Notes under the pieces: generated by a model | Databases searched by the model: none | What the model saw: only the letters and a program-made list of their open reading frames with translations | Told to the model about the DNA's origin: nothing | Made by a program: the position numbers and the translations under genes | Shown: positions 62,153 through 64,000 of the stretch, in pieces | Layout of the letters: every line of letters starts with the position of its first letter | How positions within the stretch are numbered: position 1 is the stretch's first letter | Assembly (NCBI RefSeq): GCF_010669285.1 | Contig: NZ_CP048711.1 | Location: 496,001 to 560,000 of the forward strand | Length of the DNA: 64,000 bases | From: Kineobactrum salinum | GTDB lineage: Bacteria > Pseudomonadota > Gammaproteobacteria > Pseudomonadales > Halieaceae | Reading direction: 5' to 3'

Positions 62153-64000
62153 CTAGAACCATACCGTCAGCGTAGCACCCGCAGTTCGCGGTGCGGCCGG
62201 TGTTGGGTTGGTGGAAACGCCGGGGTTGATTGCGAAATTGTGCAACATGTATTGCTCGTCAAACACATTTTTCATCCAGCCGGCCAGCTCCCAGGAAGCA
62301 CCTTCGGCGCTGTAGGCGACACGCAGATTGGTCACCTCGTAGGCTTCGATAGCCGCGACTTCAAGGTTCTGGAGATCCTGATAGGCCTTGCCTTTGCGCG
62401 TGTAGTCGGCACGGGCGCTCAGGCTGGCGCCCGAATCCAGCGGGTAATCGAAGATCAGGCTCAGGGAACCGGCATTCTTGGGGCATTGCGAAGTCTGTTG
62501 CCCTCGTTGGGCATTAAATTACCCTCAAGATGTGTATATTCCGTGTCGAGATAAGCGTAGCTCGCAGCTAGCTGCAGATAACCGTTCATCTGCCACTGCA
62601 CTTCCAGTTCGGCGCCCTGGCTCTCTGCCTCCCCGGCATTCTCGGTCAGGTTGGGGCCTGGAATACCACCGGGGCCTACCGTCTGGATCAAGACCTGCAG
62701 GTCCTCGTATTCCGTATAGAATGCAGCCAGATTAAAGCGCAGATTGTTGTCAAAGACAGTCCCCTTGATGCCGGCTTCATAGTTGATTACTTTCTCCTCA
62801 TCGAAGGGCGTGATTGCCGCGAGCTCGGTGGGCGCTGATCCCTGGAACCCACCGCTCTTGAAGCCACTGGAGGCGGTTGCATAGATGCTGATGTCGCCCA
62901 GATAGTAGCTCAAGGCAAGCTTTGGCGTGAACGCATTCCAGCTCTCATCTGCCTCGATGTCGAATACTTCCAGGATGTTCACACCATTGGCGAGCGAGCG
63001 ATTGCCTGCGTCCTTGCTTTCACTGGTATAGCGGCCGCCCAGGGTGAGATCCCAGGAGTCGCCGATAGACCAGGTTAGCTGACCAAAGGCGCCCAGACTC
63101 TGGGTTTCGTTGGTCTGGAAATTGCCCCCGCGGGCAAGGGCGGTCCCAGTGGGCGCTCCACCAAGCGGCGCGCCAATTATGGCGTCAAAAAATTCATCCC
63201 TATCTATCTCCTCCTTCAGGTAGAAAAGGCCCGCCTGCCAAAACAATGTATCAGTAGCCTGACTGGCAAAACGCAGCTCCTGACTGAACTGCTCACCGTC
63301 TTCCTGGAAGAAATTGTCAACTGTAACAATGGGAAAATAGGCAAAATCGACTGCCGGCTGCAGATCCGACACGTCCGCCTCGGCGCTGCGGTACGCGGTA
63401 ATCGAGGTCAGCGTACCCCATTCCACGCTCCAGTCGGCCTGTATTGACAGTCCCAGGGTGTCAGTATCGGCGTGGGGTTTCACGCTCTGCAGGTTCTCAA
63501 AGAAGCCCGGCTGTAGATCGGCGGGAAGGCTTGCGACCACGGCGCCCAATGCCAGCCCCTCCCCCGTGGTTCGCCCCGGCCCATCGCGCCGCTCTTTCGA
63601 AGCATCCGCGGAAACGAGCACCTCCAGCGCATCGGTCGGCCGCAACAGCAGTTGTCCACGAACCCCGTTGGATTCATAGGCATTGAGGTCGTCCAGGTTG
63701 GCTGTCAGGCTCTCCACATAACCGTCGCGCTGTTTGTGACTGAAGCTCAGTTTTCCCGCGGCGCGCTCACCCAGGGGCCAGTCATCAGACCGCGGACGCC
63801 GAGGTAGCCCATATCCCCCGCGGACAGCTCGACGGCCCCTTCCAGGGTGTCTGAGGGCTTCGAAGTAACAATATTGATAGCACCGCCGGCAGCGTTCTTT
63901 CCATAGAGCGTGCCCTGAGGGCCCCGCAGTACCTCCAGGCGCTCCAGATCAAACAGATCAAAGGCCTGGCCAGCGGTTCTGCCGAGGTAGACGCCGTCCA
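62153..64000 (-). CDS. TonB-dependent receptor (5' end outside window; two frameshifts as assembled)
   Basis: Outer-membrane beta-barrel receptor for an unknown ligand. The plug domain is visible at the right edge ([40 protein letters not shown]). Barrel strands follow, and the protein ends in [14 protein letters not shown] and a terminal Phe (GATLTVWF), as outer-membrane proteins do. The frame breaks twice: GGGG 63774-63777 (one more base restores [20 protein letters not shown]) and TT 62478-62479 (restores [20 protein letters not shown]). Both are one-base deletions. The serine hydrolase gene follows after 19 nt. The substrate cannot be told. Confidence 0.9.

Overview
The window is a 64 kb piece of a high-GC gammaproteobacterial chromosome. 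The neighbours smc-zipA-ligA, a complete ccmABCDEFGHI cluster, the divergent pair tesA/ABC ATPase and the TonB receptor, RND and lipid acyltransferase genes fit a free-living aerobic, probably marine member of the Pseudomonadales/Cellvibrionales side. A Halieaceae-like origin is a guess from gene content, not proven. No rRNA, tRNA, CRISPR array, integrase or transposase was recognised.

Layout. 1-2.7 kb: end of a 2-oxoacid:acceptor oxidoreductase operon. 2.9-10.4 kb: a lytic transglycosylase lipoprotein, a 157-bp palindromic repeat, ligA, zipA and smc. 10.5-18.4 kb: cytochrome c maturation (ccmI back to ccmA) with ttcA upstream. 18.5-27.4 kb: mdh, a TetR regulator, a YbbAP-like ABC exporter pair, tesA, bioA and ygiQ. 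27.4-38.8 kb: an accessory defence locus, all on the minus strand. In transcription order it is hsdR-hsdS-trlF-like PHP/ATPase, a gap with two hairpins, then GIY-YIG nuclease, AlbA/HATPase-like protein and hsdM. 39.2-47.6 kb: a metal/toxicant efflux region (Cys-rich four-helix copper-binding protein, solute-binding lipoprotein, CDF transporter, ACR3 arsenite carrier, Crp-family regulator, RND permease and adaptor). 48-64 kb: hrpB, a HAD-acyltransferase fusion, a DUF885 hydrolase, an MDR oxidoreductase, an MltD-like LysM transglycosylase, ptsP, a second acyltransferase, a serine beta-lactamase-like hydrolase and a TonB-dependent receptor running off the end.

The most interesting part is the type I restriction locus. 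The methyltransferase gene is split from hsdR/hsdS by about 5.8 kb and shares overlapping start/stop codons with a GIY-YIG protein and an ATP-binding AlbA-type protein. A 1026-residue PHP-plus-SMC-like ATPase follows hsdS directly. This looks like a composite defence island in which accessory effectors may guard or extend the restriction system, as PrrC and RloC do in other type I loci.

A caution applies throughout. Nine otherwise convincing genes are broken by ten apparent 1-nt deletions, nearly all in short homopolymers (FAD oxidoreductase, ccmF, ccmA, mdh, ABC permease, AlbA protein, hsdR, ptsP, and the TonB receptor twice). In the eight genes that are complete in the window, adding one base restores a length divisible by three. 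This points to uncorrected long-read or low-coverage assembly errors rather than mass pseudogenisation. ptsP also carries an in-frame TAG.
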